This document shows positions 43,639 to 55,468 of a DNA stretch of 64,000 bases, piece after piece (the first letter of the stretch is position 1; each line of letters starts with the position of its first letter). Under the pieces are notes generated by a model. It was given only the letters and a program-made list of their open reading frames with translations. It did not search any database and was not told where the DNA came from. Location: NCBI GenBank assembly GCA_029448655.1, contig JACCLO010000005.1, positions 124,001 to 188,000 of the forward strand. The letters run 5' to 3'. Source of the stretch: Wolfiporia cocos (Eukaryota; Basidiomycota; Agaricomycetes; Polyporales; Phaeolaceae). The translations under genes were made by a program, and so were the position numbers.

Positions 43639-45998
43639 TTATGCCTTTGTCTTTGCCGTCGTCTTGCTGAACAGCTTTGCCTTTTCCAGCGCGGCGTAAC
43701 CTGCACAGCCAGCAACGTTAGCTCGGCGACAGACAGAACACGCGGGCACGCACTGTTCTTGACTAGGATGTTCTTGTAGTCCACGATTGTGAGGTCCTCC
43801 TTGGTCAGGTTCTTGATCTTGCGGCCCTTGACCTCCCACAATTCCTCCGCCACCTGCGAGATGAGACCTGCGCACGATGACCGTGTGAGCGTCAGGCGCC
43901 GCATTGGAAATAGGCGGAGCTTACGGAAATCGTGCGAGACGATGACAACGCCACCCTCATACTCCTTGATCGCCTGCGCGAGGGCATCGATCGAGGCCAT
44001 GTCCAAGTGGTTCGTGGGCTCATCGAGCAGCAGGATGTGCGGGTGCTCCATCGCGAGCTGCGCAAAGACGACGCTGGCCGGTCCCGCGGTTAGCAGGATA
44101 GAGAAATCCCGATCGGAGCACGTACCGGTTCCGTAAACCATCCGACAACTGCTTGATCGGCGATGTCTGGTGAGAGCCAGAGAGGCCGAAGCGCCCCAGC
44201 TGCGCACGCCATGCCTGTCCGCGGGCTCATCAGCACGAGGTGGGCGACGGATGGAAGGCGCGTGCGACTCACCTGGAGGTCCTTCTCGGGGTACTTTTCG
44301 GCGTAGAGCGACTGGAAGTGCTCGATCGGCGACTTGGCGTACGGGAGCTGGTCGGCCGAGTGCTGCGAGTACTTGGCCAGCTTCAGGTTGACGTGGCGCG
44401 AGACGGTGCCCTCGCACGGCTGCAGCGCGCCGGTGATCAGGTTCAGCAGCGTCGACTTGCCCGTCCCGTTCTGGCCGACGATCGCGACCCGTGACTCCAT
44501 GCTGTGGGTGGACGGACCATGAGCAAGACGGGCGCGGGCGGTAGGCTAATCTACGCACTCAATACCGAAGGAGAGGTTCTGGTAAAGATAATCCTCCTTC
44601 TTGCCCGAATACGAGAACGCGACATCGTTGAAGGCGAGGATAGGCGGGGGAAGCTTCGAGATGTCCTCAAAGTGGAAGCGAAGCGGCCTCGGCGTCTCGA
44701 CCTTTTCGATCAGGCCGGCGGCCTCCATCTTGTCGATGATCTTCTGCTTCGACTTGGCCTGCTTGACCAAGTTGGCGTAGGTACCGGCAGAGGCAATAAA
44801 TCTTGACAGCTTCGCGTCAGCAGCACGGCCGAACAGTGCAGGCATTTTACGTACTTTTTGATGTGCGCAATCTCGTCCTGCTGCTTCTGGTACGCCTTCA
44901 TCTGGTTGACTTCGTTTTCCTGTTTCGTGCGTACGTAAGTGGAATAGTTACCGCCGTAGTACACGAGCTTCTTCTTCATCGTCAGATCCATGATATTCGT
45001 GCAGACAGTGTCCATAAAGTCCTGCGAGTGGGACGTAATGACGAGGATATGGTTGTACATGGAGAGGTAGGCCTCGAGCCAGACGACGGCCTCGAGATCG
45101 AGGTGGTTCGTCGGCTCGTCGAGGAGGAGGAGGTGCGGCTTGACGAACAGCGCGCGGGCGAGGGCGACACGCATGCGCCATCCACCGCTCATGTCCTTGG
45201 TCGGACGCTGCATCATCTGCTGGCTGAAGCCGAGACCGTGGAGGATGCTGCCCGCCTTTGCCTCGAAGGTGCTCGGGTCCATCTCCTCGAGCTCCTCGTA
45301 CGTGGCCTCGAGCGCGAGCTCGTCGACGTCGTCTGCGACGGACAGGTCCTCGATGCGCTGCTCGAGCTTGGCGACCTTCTCCTTCGCGGACGCGATGATG
45401 TAGTCGACGGCGTTCACCTCGGACGGCTCCGCCTCGCCGCGGACGAGGTAGATGTCGATGTGCTCGGGGATGTCGATGTCGCGCTCGGCGATGGACTGCA
45501 GGAACGTCGACTGTCGCGCGGGTCGGTCGGTCGGTGGGCACACGACGGCAGAGAGTGCGCGCGACGTACCTTTCCGGAGCCGTTCTCGCCCAGCAGGCCG
45601 TACCGCTGGCCGTAGTTCAGCGACACCTCCGCGCCCTCTATGAGGAGGCGGCCGTGGAAGGAGAGCGTGTACGAGTCGATCTTGATGTCTCTGGCCTTGG
45701 GGTCGGACACGAGCACACCTGCGGCGCTCCTGGAGGGCGGTCAATGCGCGGGCGGGGACCGGGGGGCGAGCACGCACCTATCCGTGGCGATCTGGAGCTT
45801 GGCCATGGAGGTGAGGTCCTCCTGGCTCGTCGCGGCGGACATGCTGGTCAAGGGCGTGTTCACGGAGCTGCCGTTGACCGAGCCCGTCGGGGTGGTGGTG
45901 GAGGTCGAGGCATCGGTGTCCTTCGCGCCCTTGCTCTTCGCGGCCTGCTTTGCGGCCTTTTCTGCGAGACGCTTTTGCTTGGAGGCGGAGGGGGCCAT
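43639..45998 (-). CDS. ARB1: ABC-F ATPase, ARB1/ABCF2-like ribosome factor
   Basis: The ATG at 45998 ([20 protein letters not shown]) gives a Lys-rich N-terminus. Two ABC domains without membrane segments follow. Domain 1 has [28 protein letters not shown] and [12 protein letters not shown]. Domain 2 has [17 protein letters not shown], a signature restored by splicing to [19 protein letters not shown], and [20 protein letters not shown]. The charged linker ([20 protein letters not shown]) separates them. It ends KTTAKTKA and TAA (43639-43641). ARB1-type proteins shuttle with 40S/60S pre-ribosomes and are involved in ribosome biogenesis and quality control. This fits the neighbouring ribosomal protein gene but does not imply co-regulation. 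Confidence 0.93.
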
Positions 45999-46298
45999 GG
46001 TGGTCGACGATGAAGAGCGCGCTCGCCACCCCGAGCGGTGCAATCGATCCGGTGAAATTTCCGCTTAGCTGAGCGCCCTGCCGCTTATGGAAACCAATGA
46101 AAGGATTATCGTGCATTGCAAGCAGTGGCATTGGACGGTCATAAAATGCATCGATACACATGTGCGTAGTCATACAAGACGAGACGTGGACCGCAGAGCT
46201 GCAATCGGCTCCCAATCGGCTATCCAGCCGTTGGTGAAAGCGTGCGGGCTCGTGTTGTGCATTACAACCCTGGGCCTGTCCCTTCCGTCCGCCCACGC

Positions 46299-47207
46299 TC
46301 AGAAGAGACGGACGGGCTTGCCCATCGTGGACTTGATGTGCAGCGACTTTACGTTCTGCCAGTTCTTCTTCAGCAGCGACACGAGGAAGTTGATGCCTGT
46401 GCGCCCGTCGTCAGCACCGGTCCCGGGGCACGGATAGACGCCACTCACTCAGCATGACGTTGCCGAGCACCTGCTCGTCCGTCATGTCGACGTGTCCGAC
46501 GGCGACACCCAGACAGAGCACCTTCTTCAGCTGGAACTTGATGGTCGAGCGCACCTCAGTCAGCTTGTTGCCCAGGTCCTCGCCGTGGGACACGGGGGTG
46601 GGGAACTTTCCGGCTAACAGGCGCATAAGCCTTCGTCTCCGCCGCATACACGCGGATCACCTACCCTTGGAGAGACCGGGTCCGAGCAGACGGGGAATCT
46701 GCTTGATCAACGCCTCAGAGGCAAGGAAAGCGTCGTACTTCTTCGCGAGCTTCTTGACGAGCTTCTTGTTTTTGTTGAGCCTGCGCAGGGATGAGCACAC
46801 GACGCGGGTGCGACGAGACAGACACGCACTTCTTGAGGTCGTCAACGCTCATGTACTCCAGGTCGATCTGCTTCGCACGGTCAATGTCGGCCGCATCAGC
46901 GAGAATGCAGATCGACATGCGCGGGCGCGGGACGTTCGGGAGCCTGCAGCGTACCGCGTCAGCCGTCGCGCGCTACAGACACGGGGCTCGGACGCACCTT
47001 ACGGTTCCCGAGAAACGCTTGTCGCGCTGGGGGTCGTAGTTCTTGAGACCAATCTGCAGCTCGATGGTCTCCACAAAGTTGCGCTTCTTCTCAGTGGACG
47101 CAGCCAAAAGCTCCTTGACGGAGCCCCGCACGCTTGATACCGAAAGCTTCGAGCCGCTGCATGCACGCGCGGGCGTCGTCAACACTGGCTGCACCACCGC
47201 GCGACAT
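46299..47207 (-). CDS. RPL1: 60S ribosomal protein uL1 (L10a/L1)
   Basis: Exons spell [133 protein letters not shown] and [20 protein letters not shown], ending RLF and TGA (46299-46301). This is essentially the full uL1 protein of the L1 stalk. At least five small introns. The first coding exon is not resolved: the ATG at 47207 (MSR) precedes the uL1-like frame, but no clean splice joins them, so the true start could be further upstream. Confidence 0.9.
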
Positions 47208-47911
47208 AGGTACGGACCTCATGCTGGTCGATTCCGCTGTCTTGACGGTGGATGTGGCTCGGTCAGATTTCCAGCCTTCCTTCCCTGTGGCTCGGCAATT
47301 GCCGACATACTGTACAGTTCCATCAGCCCTAGTTGGGCGTCTATTCTCCTTGTCTTTGGCCCGCTCGCTGGGCATACATGAGTCGCTGAATTCCTGTCAG
47401 TCCTATTCTGGGTCTCTACTGGGGAGCTTATCTCTACATAAGCACTCCTCCTGTTCCCATCCATGGTGATTTGCTCCGTCTACCGGAATATTGGTATAAC
47501 CGTCGCTGAGGGATCTATCCATTGCGTTTGGCGCTACTTCCTGGGTCTATGTGCTTCAACTCGGCCATAAAATCGATCTTACGTCTGTAGGCGTAGTTGC
47601 GGTCTCTTAGACTGTGGCTTGAATCACATATCGCCTCGTATCCCCTACTTGATATACTTTCCATCCCGCTCGGTGTCACCTCAGTCGCCTGGAAAATGCT
47701 ATCGACCCCATATCTACTACAAGGCAGCATGCGCTGTGCATGCAGGATCTCTTCGTATATAGTCTCTCGGGCTGCCTACAATACGAGTTTCCTTGTCCTC
47801 GATCTCGCGGTGTGCCTGAACTTGGCACAGCAGGTCGGTTGCTGAAGACCCGCTACGTTCCTTGTGGTATTTTTACGAGCGCATCATCACTTGTTCGAGA
47901 CCATGAAGGCT
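47208..47911. other. Intergenic region upstream of uL1
   Basis: About 700 bp without recognisable gene. A first non-coding or very short coding exon of uL1 could lie here. Pyrimidine-rich stretches near 47400-47460 would suit a ribosomal protein promoter, but no defined motif was identified. Confidence 0.35.
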
Positions 47912-48533
47912 TCACGCCTCCTCTTCTACTCGCTCTTGCAGCAAAAAGTACTCTGTCCCGTAGAGAACGCTAGAGGCGAGTGTCGCACCTGTGAGGGCGA
48001 GAGACACGGCGCTCCGCGACGTGGTCAGCGACTTGCGGAAGTTAAGAAAGAGATATGTCAAGGACCACGCTGAGGATATACACCATCAGTTAGCCAGCAG
48101 CAGTGCCATTAATGTAAGACGCGCCTGTGGTCATCCCGCTGCCATTGTGCGCGTCGCCGCACGAGAGGACGTACCCAGTGCCCGCGAATATCGCGCCGAA
48201 GCCGATGCGGTGCATCAGCGGCGGCAGGTGCGGTTTTGGAGGGATCAGCGAGGAGGCAAGGACTGGACGTCAGCGTCCGCGCAGAGCGGCACAGTGAGCC
48301 GAGAATACAGACAGTCGACGTGAGCAGACACGCACACAGGCTAGCCAAGCTCCAGGCAGGCGTGCTGGAGACGCGAGGGCACAGTCAGAAGGCGCGTCCA
48401 GAGACGGCGGAGGCTGGTCCACGCACGGAGATTGCGAGTGCGGCCGTACGACCGCCGCGATCCCATCTTTTGAGCTTTGGCGAGAGCCAGCAGCAGTAGC
48501 CTGCACGGGCGGCGGATTGTCAGTCGTCGACAT
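47912..48533 (-). CDS. AIM19-like small membrane protein
   Basis: Reading from the ATG at 48533 (MSTTDNPPPVQ), the C-terminal two thirds can be assembled. They read PPKPHLPPLMHRIGFGAIFA, GTGYVLSCGDAHNGSGMTTA, WSLTYLFLNFRKSLTTSRSA and VSLALTGATLASSVLYGTEY, ending ERVEEEA and TGA (47912-47914). This matches the fungal AIM19 family in length, in the NGSG motif and in the W..LYL..KS and VLYG blocks. There are three or four hydrophobic segments. The function is poorly known; the yeast member affects mitochondrial inheritance. The join at TTA|W uses a GC..AG intron (48124 to 48070). N-terminal exon structure between 48240 and 48500 is unresolved. Confidence 0.65.
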
Positions 48534-48699
48534 GGCCGCGGATGAGTGCGCGAGACGAGCGGCTCGTTCGGCGAGGGAACTGCGCAGGCGCCTGAGCGCG
48601 ATCCGCTCATGCACGTCTACGCGTCTTTCGCACACCCGCCTGCGCTCGTCTGCTGTACCCCCTCCTGCTGTGTATATTCACCAATCTCTTGATGCCCGG
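48534..48699. promoter_or_regulatory. Bidirectional promoter AIM19-like/VPS41
   Basis: Only 166 bp separate the two divergent start codons. No TATA box. An ATG at 48692, out of frame with VPS41, opens a six-codon frame that overlaps the VPS41 start and may lower initiation there. Confidence 0.5.
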
Positions 48700-51600
48700 A
48701 TGTCATCTATAGAAGCAGACGCGATAGACGAGAAACAGCCCTCGCCGCCAGCGGAGGATGCGAGCGAGGGCGAGGAGGAACACGATGCCACGACCCCGAG
48801 CGACAACTCCGCAGAGCCAGAACCGGAGGACACTGACGCGCGTAGCGCGAAGGCGGCATCTGTCACTGATCCTGAGGACCATCATGAGCAGAACCACGCA
48901 GACGAAGACGCGGCGGGCAGCGGCACCGACGTAGACGAGGACGAGGACGAGGACGACGAATCCGACGACGAGGACGAGGACGAGGAGCCCACGCTCAAGT
49001 ACGAACGGCTCGGCGGCATCACGCACAACCTGTTGCAGAAGGACTCTGCCTCTGCGCTCGCGTATGCCAACCAGCGGCTCGTCAGTACCGCCTGTTGCTC
49101 GTAGCGTGCACTGTCAGTGACGGGCTCACGTCCTCTAGGCTCTGGGCACGCATGGCGGGATGCTGCACATACTCGACCTGTCCGGCCAGCACGTCAAGTC
49201 GTTCGAGGCGCATACCGCGTCGGTCACTGACATTGCGATGGATGTCTCTGCGGACTGGGTGGCGACGGCCTCCATTGACGGTGAGAGTAGCCCCCTGTTC
49301 ACACAGTGCGCGCAGGATCGTTCAGTTCGACGCCGGAGTCTGCGAGACTCGGGAAAACTTGCAGTAGTCGTACCGTGCACGAATACTGCAAGCCGTGCAT
49401 GCGCGAGGACCTGTCCGTCCGTAGGTAACACTCTCTAATGCATCTGATCAGGGCAGGTTGTCGTGCACTCTCTGTCCACTCCAGAGTCTCAGACGTTCAA
49501 CATGAAGCGATCGCTGCGGACAGTTGCATTAGAGCCGAACTTCGCCAAGAGCAGCACGCGGGGCGTGGTTTGCGGTGGGATGGCAGGCTCTCTAGTTCTG
49601 CACGAGAAGGGGTGGCTCGGGTACAAGGAAACCGTCCTGCACTCTGGCGAGGGGCCAGTATGGCAAGTGCGATGGCAGGGCCGGCTGATCGCATGGGCAA
49701 ATGACCTCGTAAGCTCCTGGGTCCCCAATACCAGAGCTTACCGATCCGCTCAACAGACGACCACAGGGCGTGAAGATCTACGACACCTCTTCGCAAACGC
49801 GCATCACCTACATCGACAGGCCCGCAGACAGCCCCCGTGCGGACCTGTTCAAGTGCACGCTCCACTGGCAGGACGAATTCACGCTGCTCATCGCATGGGC
49901 AGACCAGATCAAGGTCGCCCGCATCCGCGCCCGCCCGCGCAACGCACCCTCCGCGTCCGGCAGCGCACCCGCGCCCTTCCTCGTCGAGATCGCCGCCGTC
50001 TTCCAGCTGGACTGCATGGTCGCCGGCATCGTCCCGCACCCGCTGGGCGGCCCCTCCGCCGCGCCGGCGCCGTCGTCCAGCAGCTCCTCGACACACTCCT
50101 CCCAGCGCGCCGCGAGCGCGCCCGCGGCCCCCACGCCCGCGCCGGTGCCCACGCCGTCCGCGTTCCTCCTCCTAGCGTACACCCCGCCGGACGCGGCGCT
50201 GCTCGCGGGGCGCGAGGCGACGTCGGACCGCGCGGAGCAGGCGCGCAAGGCGGCGGAGCGGCCCGAGCTGCGCATCGTGTCGCGCGGCGGGGAGGAGCTC
50301 GCGGCGGACGCGCTCGGGATCGCGGGCTTCGAGCGCTGGGGGTGCAACGACTACGTGCTCGTCGCCGTCGAGGCCGGCGCGGTCGCGCGCGGGGCCGGCG
50401 CGCCCGGCGGGGAGCGCTTCTATGTCGTGCTCAGCCCGAAGGACGTCGTGCTCGCGCGCCCGCGCGACTGGCGCGACCATGTCGCGTGGCTGCTGGAGCG
50501 GAGGCGGTACGAGGAGGCGCTGGAGGAGATTGAGAGGCAGGCGGCGTTGGGTGTGACGCTCGCGCCGGGGGAGGGCGTGGTGGACGCGGTGTACATCGGC
50601 CAGAAGTATATCGAACACTTGGTCGGCGAAGGTATGCGGGAAATTGAACGTCAGACGTGCCCGCGCATGTTCATGGACGCATACATTAGGTGAATTTGCC
50701 AAGGCCGCGCGCTTGTGCCCCAAGGTGTGTGGGCAGGACACGAAGCGGTGGGAGGATTGGATTTTCGTGTTCGCACAGAATCATCAGCTTCAGGTGAGTG
50801 ATTCCAAGTCGGTCGTATATCCAGCGTAGCTTGATATATGCGCTCAGGCGATTATTCCGTTCATCCCGATCGAGTCCCCTACGCTGGGACATTTGGTGTA
50901 CGAGATGGTCCTCGCGTATTTGCTTGCAAGTGATCGACAGGTAATAGTCTCCCACCCTTATTGACGCGTTGATTACAATCCCGCTGCTGTTTAGGCATTA
51001 CTGCGGACCATCAAAGGCTGGCCAAAGGGGATATACGACATCCCATCCGTCATTGTCGCGGTACAAGCCGAACTCGACAGAGCGCCTTCGTCTTCAATGA
51101 ACACGACCACGCCAGAATCGGTAATTCTCATGGAATGTCTTGCAGAGCTGTCAGTCAGGGTACCATTCTACCATGGGCTGTGTTGACATGACATCGTTCT
51201 AGGTATATCATGAACCGCCAGCCGGGCAAAGCTCTGCCGTATCTCCTTCGGCTCCGACGCCCTCATGTCTTCGACCTTATTCGCGAGAACAACCTCTTCA
51301 CTGCGGTACAAGATCAAGCGCTGCTCCTAGTCGAGTTCGACAATGAGCTCATGGAGAAGGCGAAGAAGGAGGACGGACAAGCTGAGCCTGGGCAAAGCAG
51401 GGCGATCTCGCTGCTTGTAGATCATATTCATTCGATACCGGTATGCATCCCCCGCCGAATGTCTCAAGTGCAAGGCTGAATGTGCCGCAGATAGGGCGGG
51501 TTGTGCAGCAGCTGCAGAGCCGACCGTACTACCTGTATCTATACCTAGATGCACTCTTCCACAAAGACCCGCACTTCACGTCCGATTTCGCTGACATTCA

Positions 51601-52733
51601 GGTAGACTACACGGCTCTGCGCTGCAATTGGCTTCGATGCTGACGCGGTGGACAGGTCAAACTGTATGCAGACTTTGCGCCCAACCGCCTCGTTGATTTC
51701 CTCCGCGCGAGCAATTATTACAGCTTGGAAGAGGTGAGCGGGCTCTAACCCAACATTCAAGAGGTTGACGTTTCCTCTCAGGCATACAACATCTGTAACG
51801 AGCGCGACATGGTGCCAGAGATGGTATTCCTTCTCGGCCGAATGGGGAACAACAAGAAGGCGCTGACGCTGATCATCGAACGCCTTGGAGATGTCAATCG
51901 CGTCAGTATAGTATAGCTGCTGTGCACAATGGTAGCAGCTCAACTAACGCCACTTCTCGGCTGCCCAGGCGATTGACTTTGCCAAGGAGCAACACGACGA
52001 TGACCTATGGGAAGACCTGCTCCGGTATTCGGAGACACGGCCAGGTGCGCTCCCCAGCTTCGCACTCGCATCACGTCATTAATTTTGCACAGCGTTCATC
52101 CGTGGCCTTTTGGAGAACGTCGGCGCCGAGATCGACCCGATACGGCTGATCCGTCGCATCAAGAACGGGCTCGAGATCCCTGGTCTCAAAGCTGCGCTAA
52201 TCAAGATCCTGCAAGACTTCAACCTGCAGACCTCTCTCCTCGAGGGCTGCCAGACGATCCTGGATGGCGACTGTGCGGAGCTCGCGCGTGACCTGCACAG
52301 GAATCAGACGGGCGGGTTCCTCCTGAGCGGTGAGTCGCAGGCTTTCGCTTGTTTTGGAGGCACGCTCATGGACATCGCCAGCGCAAACCTCATGTCCTAT
52401 TTGCACGCTCCCGCTGCGGCAGCAGCTGCACGGACTGGCATTGCTCTACCTGTGCCGGCATGTCGTGCATGCGCATTGTGTAACGTCGGACGAAGCCATC
52501 GCCAACCAACTCGACTACAGCGTCGGGGCGCACCAAGGCATCAGTGGAAAGATTGCCCTGTGAGATTGTTCACGAATAGCTGTGGTCACGCGCTGACGAT
52601 ATGCCTCAGGACCGCGATGGTTCGCGCAAAGATACCTCAAGGCTGTCCCGTGTGCCGCAGGAAGGCAGAGGGCGAGCGAGTGCAGCACCCCAGATCTCGG
52701 ACGCACGTTCACGATGTGCCGACGCTGGCCTAG
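48700..52733 (+). CDS. VPS41: Vacuolar sorting protein Vps41 (HOPS subunit)
   Basis: From the ATG at 48700 (MSSIEADAIDEKQ) the protein has a long acidic N-terminus (DEDEDEDDESDDEDEDEE), then PTLKYERLGG. A WD40/beta-propeller follows (GTHGGMLHILDLSGQHVKSF, ASVTDIAMDVSADWVATAS, LRTVALEP). Helical CHCR/clathrin-repeat segments come next (GEFAKAARLCPKVCGQD, LLRLRRPHVFDLIRENNLFT, AYNICNERDMVPEMVFLLGR). The C-terminal RING-like domain has CPICTLPLR, CRHVVHAHCV and CPVCRRKAEGE. The order is diagnostic of Vps41, which tethers vesicles to the vacuole in the HOPS complex with Rab7/Ypt7. The gene has about a dozen introns; stop at 52731-52733. A codon-biased, very GC-rich insert (about 49930-50450) is Ala/Pro-rich. 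Confidence 0.92.
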
Positions 52734-53091
52734 GTAGACGCCCTGATTTTTCGCGTGCGCGTCGCTCTTCTCGCGTCGGAGCGAAGGGGCGCAGTATACC
52801 ACATACACATTCATACTGCTTCAACATGCATTGCGGCGTCACAGCATTTTCATTTTGTGTACGTCGTTACAAGCTACCGCTACATGGGAAGGCCCGCTTT
52901 GACCTGGGAAGAATGGAATGTGAGCACGGGCTAAAGGTTGCGGTCCAACAACACAACATAATGGCGGATCAGATAAAAAATAGTATAATGATTCCGGTTA
53001 GACAGTATCCTCAAGGAGCTGAGCTCTCGGTAGAGGGAGTCTGTCGCCTCATCTCGCAGGGATGACTGCCATGATGAAGCACAGAACTTAC
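52734..53091. other. Convergent intergenic region VPS41/eS12
   Basis: About 360 bp, no gene. The eS12 stop codon is followed at once by GTAAGT on its strand, a possible 3'-UTR intron donor. Confidence 0.4.
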
Positions 53092-53587
53092 CTAGCGGTT
53101 CTTGAAGTAGTCAAGGAGGACGTGAAGACCCTCGCTCTCCGCACCGTAGTCCTTGACGACAACGCACGAGCAGCCAACGACCTTGCGGGGGTTGCCCTCA
53201 CGGTCGATCTTGCAGAGACCGGCCCAGGTACCGAGGACCTTGGCGTCACCGACCTTGATGAGGTTGATCTTGTGCTCGGCGCAGAGCGCCTCGATGAGCT
53301 TAATGTACTCGGCCTCCGTGCAGGTCTCGACGAGGACGCAGAGGTGCGCCTGGCGCTTGTCGAGCGCCTTGGCGCACTCGCGCAGACCACGGGCGAGCCC
53401 GTCGTGGACGAGCGCGTTCTTCAGGACTTGCTGCGTGCGCTGCGTGTCAGTGCACGGAGCACACTCGACCGCCTCGAGCACGAACCTGAAGCGCATCCTC
53501 GACAGAGAGCTTGCCCTTGGGGGCGGTAGCCTCGACCTCGACCTGCTCGGTCTCCTCGACCTGAATTTCATCTCCAGCGTCAGACAT
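53092..53587 (-). CDS. RPS12: 40S ribosomal protein eS12
   Basis: The ATG at 53587 gives [20 protein letters not shown], an acidic N-terminus. Exon 1 ends EDALQ and joins across an about 55-nt intron (GTTCGTGC..ACGCAG) to [20 protein letters not shown]. This is followed by [37 protein letters not shown] and [20 protein letters not shown], ending FKNR and TAG (53092-53094). Full-length eS12, a component of the small-subunit head/beak. Divergent from SKI8. Confidence 0.96.
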
Positions 53588-53847
53588 CCTGTTCGCCGTC
53601 GGACACGCTCAGCACATCGTCCGCGACATGGCGTAGCAGCACATACTTGAATAATGTTAGTTTTGAGGGAGGGATGTCTTCGTCCGCTTTCGTAGATGTG
53701 AGGGAAAATTGAGTTACGGAGTGGCGTGCCTATATCACCCATTCGATCTCCGTCGGTGATGGCCGAACGCGTCCGGCGCTTATCGCGACGCGTCCGTTAG
53801 ACGCATTCAACGCGCTCGCGATATCACTTTCTTTCGTCTGAATACAT
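53588..53847. promoter_or_regulatory. Divergent promoter eS12/SKI8
   Basis: 260 bp between the two start codons. Contains a CG-rich stretch (GCGACGCGTCCGTTAGACGC region, about 53785-53805) and pyrimidine-rich runs, but no clear TATA box. Confidence 0.4.
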
Positions 53848-55240
53848 ATGGTGAGTAGATGCTTTTATTTTGTTACTTTGCACTCTGAGTCCGCTGCTTA
53901 AGAGTCTAGCATTTCTACACGCCCACGACGGCAGCGAACGTGAGCAGCCACATGCATACATCCGCGCATTCACAGATCTCATCGCGCTCCCGCACTAGCG
54001 CATACTGATGCCGTCTGGGGGATCGCATGGGCACAGGACGACACCGTCTTGAGCGCGTCCGCAGACGGCAGCATCAAGCAGTGGAACTCCTCCTCCGGGC
54101 AGGTCTCGCGGACACAGCCGCCACACACCCACGGACTCGTGTCGCTCGACGTCGACCCTACGGGAAAGCACGCGATATCCAACAGTCTCGAGGGCCTGAC
54201 ATCACTATGGAACCTGGAGACCGGGGAGATTGAGGGTAAGTACGAGAGCTACGTGCGGTCGGGCGCGGAGGCCAGCGAGCCTTGTGAGTCCCCTCCACGC
54301 TCTCCCGCCGCCTCTGCAACATGACTCCCGCCACACAGCCTGGTCCGTGTCGCTCAGCCCCAAGGGCGGGACGTACGCGTCCACGGGCGGCTCGGGCAAC
54401 GTGACGATCCACTCCGCCGAGCCCGACTCGTTCGGCGCGCACCGCGCGACGCTCGCGAGCGGGCGCAACAAGTTTGGCATGTTCTGCAAATATGTGCGTC
54501 GTCCGTGCGCCGCATCCCGCCCCGCGAGTTGTCCGTGTCTCTCCTGCCGCCCTCCCATTTCTGTGTTTTGCCCGCTCGTGTGCCCGCTTGTTCATGCTGT
54601 ACTGACGGCTTCGCTTCGTCTCACCCTGCACAGAGCCCGGACGGCGCGCGCGTAGCGATGTCCTCGGAGACGGGGCAGATCTACATCTTCGACGTCGCCT
54701 CGAGCTCGCTGCAGGTGACCTACACCTCGCACGCAATGGCCGTCCGCTCCCTCGCATGGTCCGCCGACTCCCAGGCACGTCCTCGTCCGCTCTCCTTACA
54801 AGTAATGCCTAACCATGCACAACTGCAGCTGCTCATCTCTGCGTCCGAAGACAAGCGTCTCATCCTGCACGACGTGCGTCTGTCTCCGTCCGGCAAGCCA
54901 GGCTCGGGCGCAGTCGCGACCTTCTCGGGGCACTCCTCCTGGGTGCTCAGCACAGACATCTCGCCCGACGGACGGCTGGCGCTCTCTGGGTGCGTCGCCT
55001 GCGCCATCACCCCCCCCTGCGACATTGCTAATTCCGGCTCTGACGTGCAGCTCTGCGGACAAGACGATCAAGGTCTGGGACCTGTCCGCGCGCACGGCGG
55101 TTTCGACGGTCCAGGACACGGGCGAGGTGTGGAGCGTGTCGTGGCGGCCGCGCCCGCCTGCGCACGGCACGGCTGGCGCGTTCGTGAGTGGCGGCGAGGA
55201 CGGGGTCGTGAGGTGGTGGCGGTCTGCTGGAGCTGGCTGA
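53848..55240 (+). CDS. SKI8: WD40 protein Ski8/WDR61
   Basis: The coding part of exon 1 is only the ATG (53848-53850). A 52-nt intron (GTGAGT..TTAAG) leads to exon 2 (53903-53939), giving MSLAFLHAHDGSE. The next exon starts PHTDAVWGIAWAQDDTVLSA. Successive repeats follow: ADGSIKQWNSSS, GLVSLDVDPTGKHAISNS, SPKGGTYASTGGSGNVTIHS, FGMFCKYSPDGARVAMSSET, QIYIFDVASSSLQVTYTSHA, AVRSLAWSADSQLLISASED and GHSSWVLSTDISPDGRLALS. The last ones are SADKTIKVWDLSART and GGEDGVVRWWRSAGAG, then a stop. The order fits Ski8/WDR61, a seven-bladed propeller of the cytoplasmic Ski (exosome) complex, also linked to meiotic recombination in fungi. At least six introns. Confidence 0.88.
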
Positions 55241-55468
55241 CGCGAGTGCTGATACTACGAGCTGATGCTGCTCATGTTGTGAAAAGCAGGCCACTAGGCT
55301 GTCGCGAAACTGTACTAATACAAAATTGATGTCTGTGGCTAGAGGGAATGACGGAACGGTCTGTAGCAACAGCAAGGAGTGCAAAAGCTCCATTCTGCAC
55401 GGTTGTCGAAACGCACGACGCTTCGTATCCAGTTCACGGACGCGACTGATGCCTTCCGTCCCTCAACC

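Noticed and set aside
44803..45615. Plus-strand frame of 270 codons opposite the ABC-F gene
   Set aside because: Complement of the conserved ABC domain coding sequence; the minus-strand frame has all catalytic motifs.
49463..50533. 356-codon alternative plus-strand frame within VPS41
   Set aside because: Arg/Pro/Ala-rich out-of-frame reading of a GC-rich exon. The true VPS41 frame continues with propeller and CHCR sequence.
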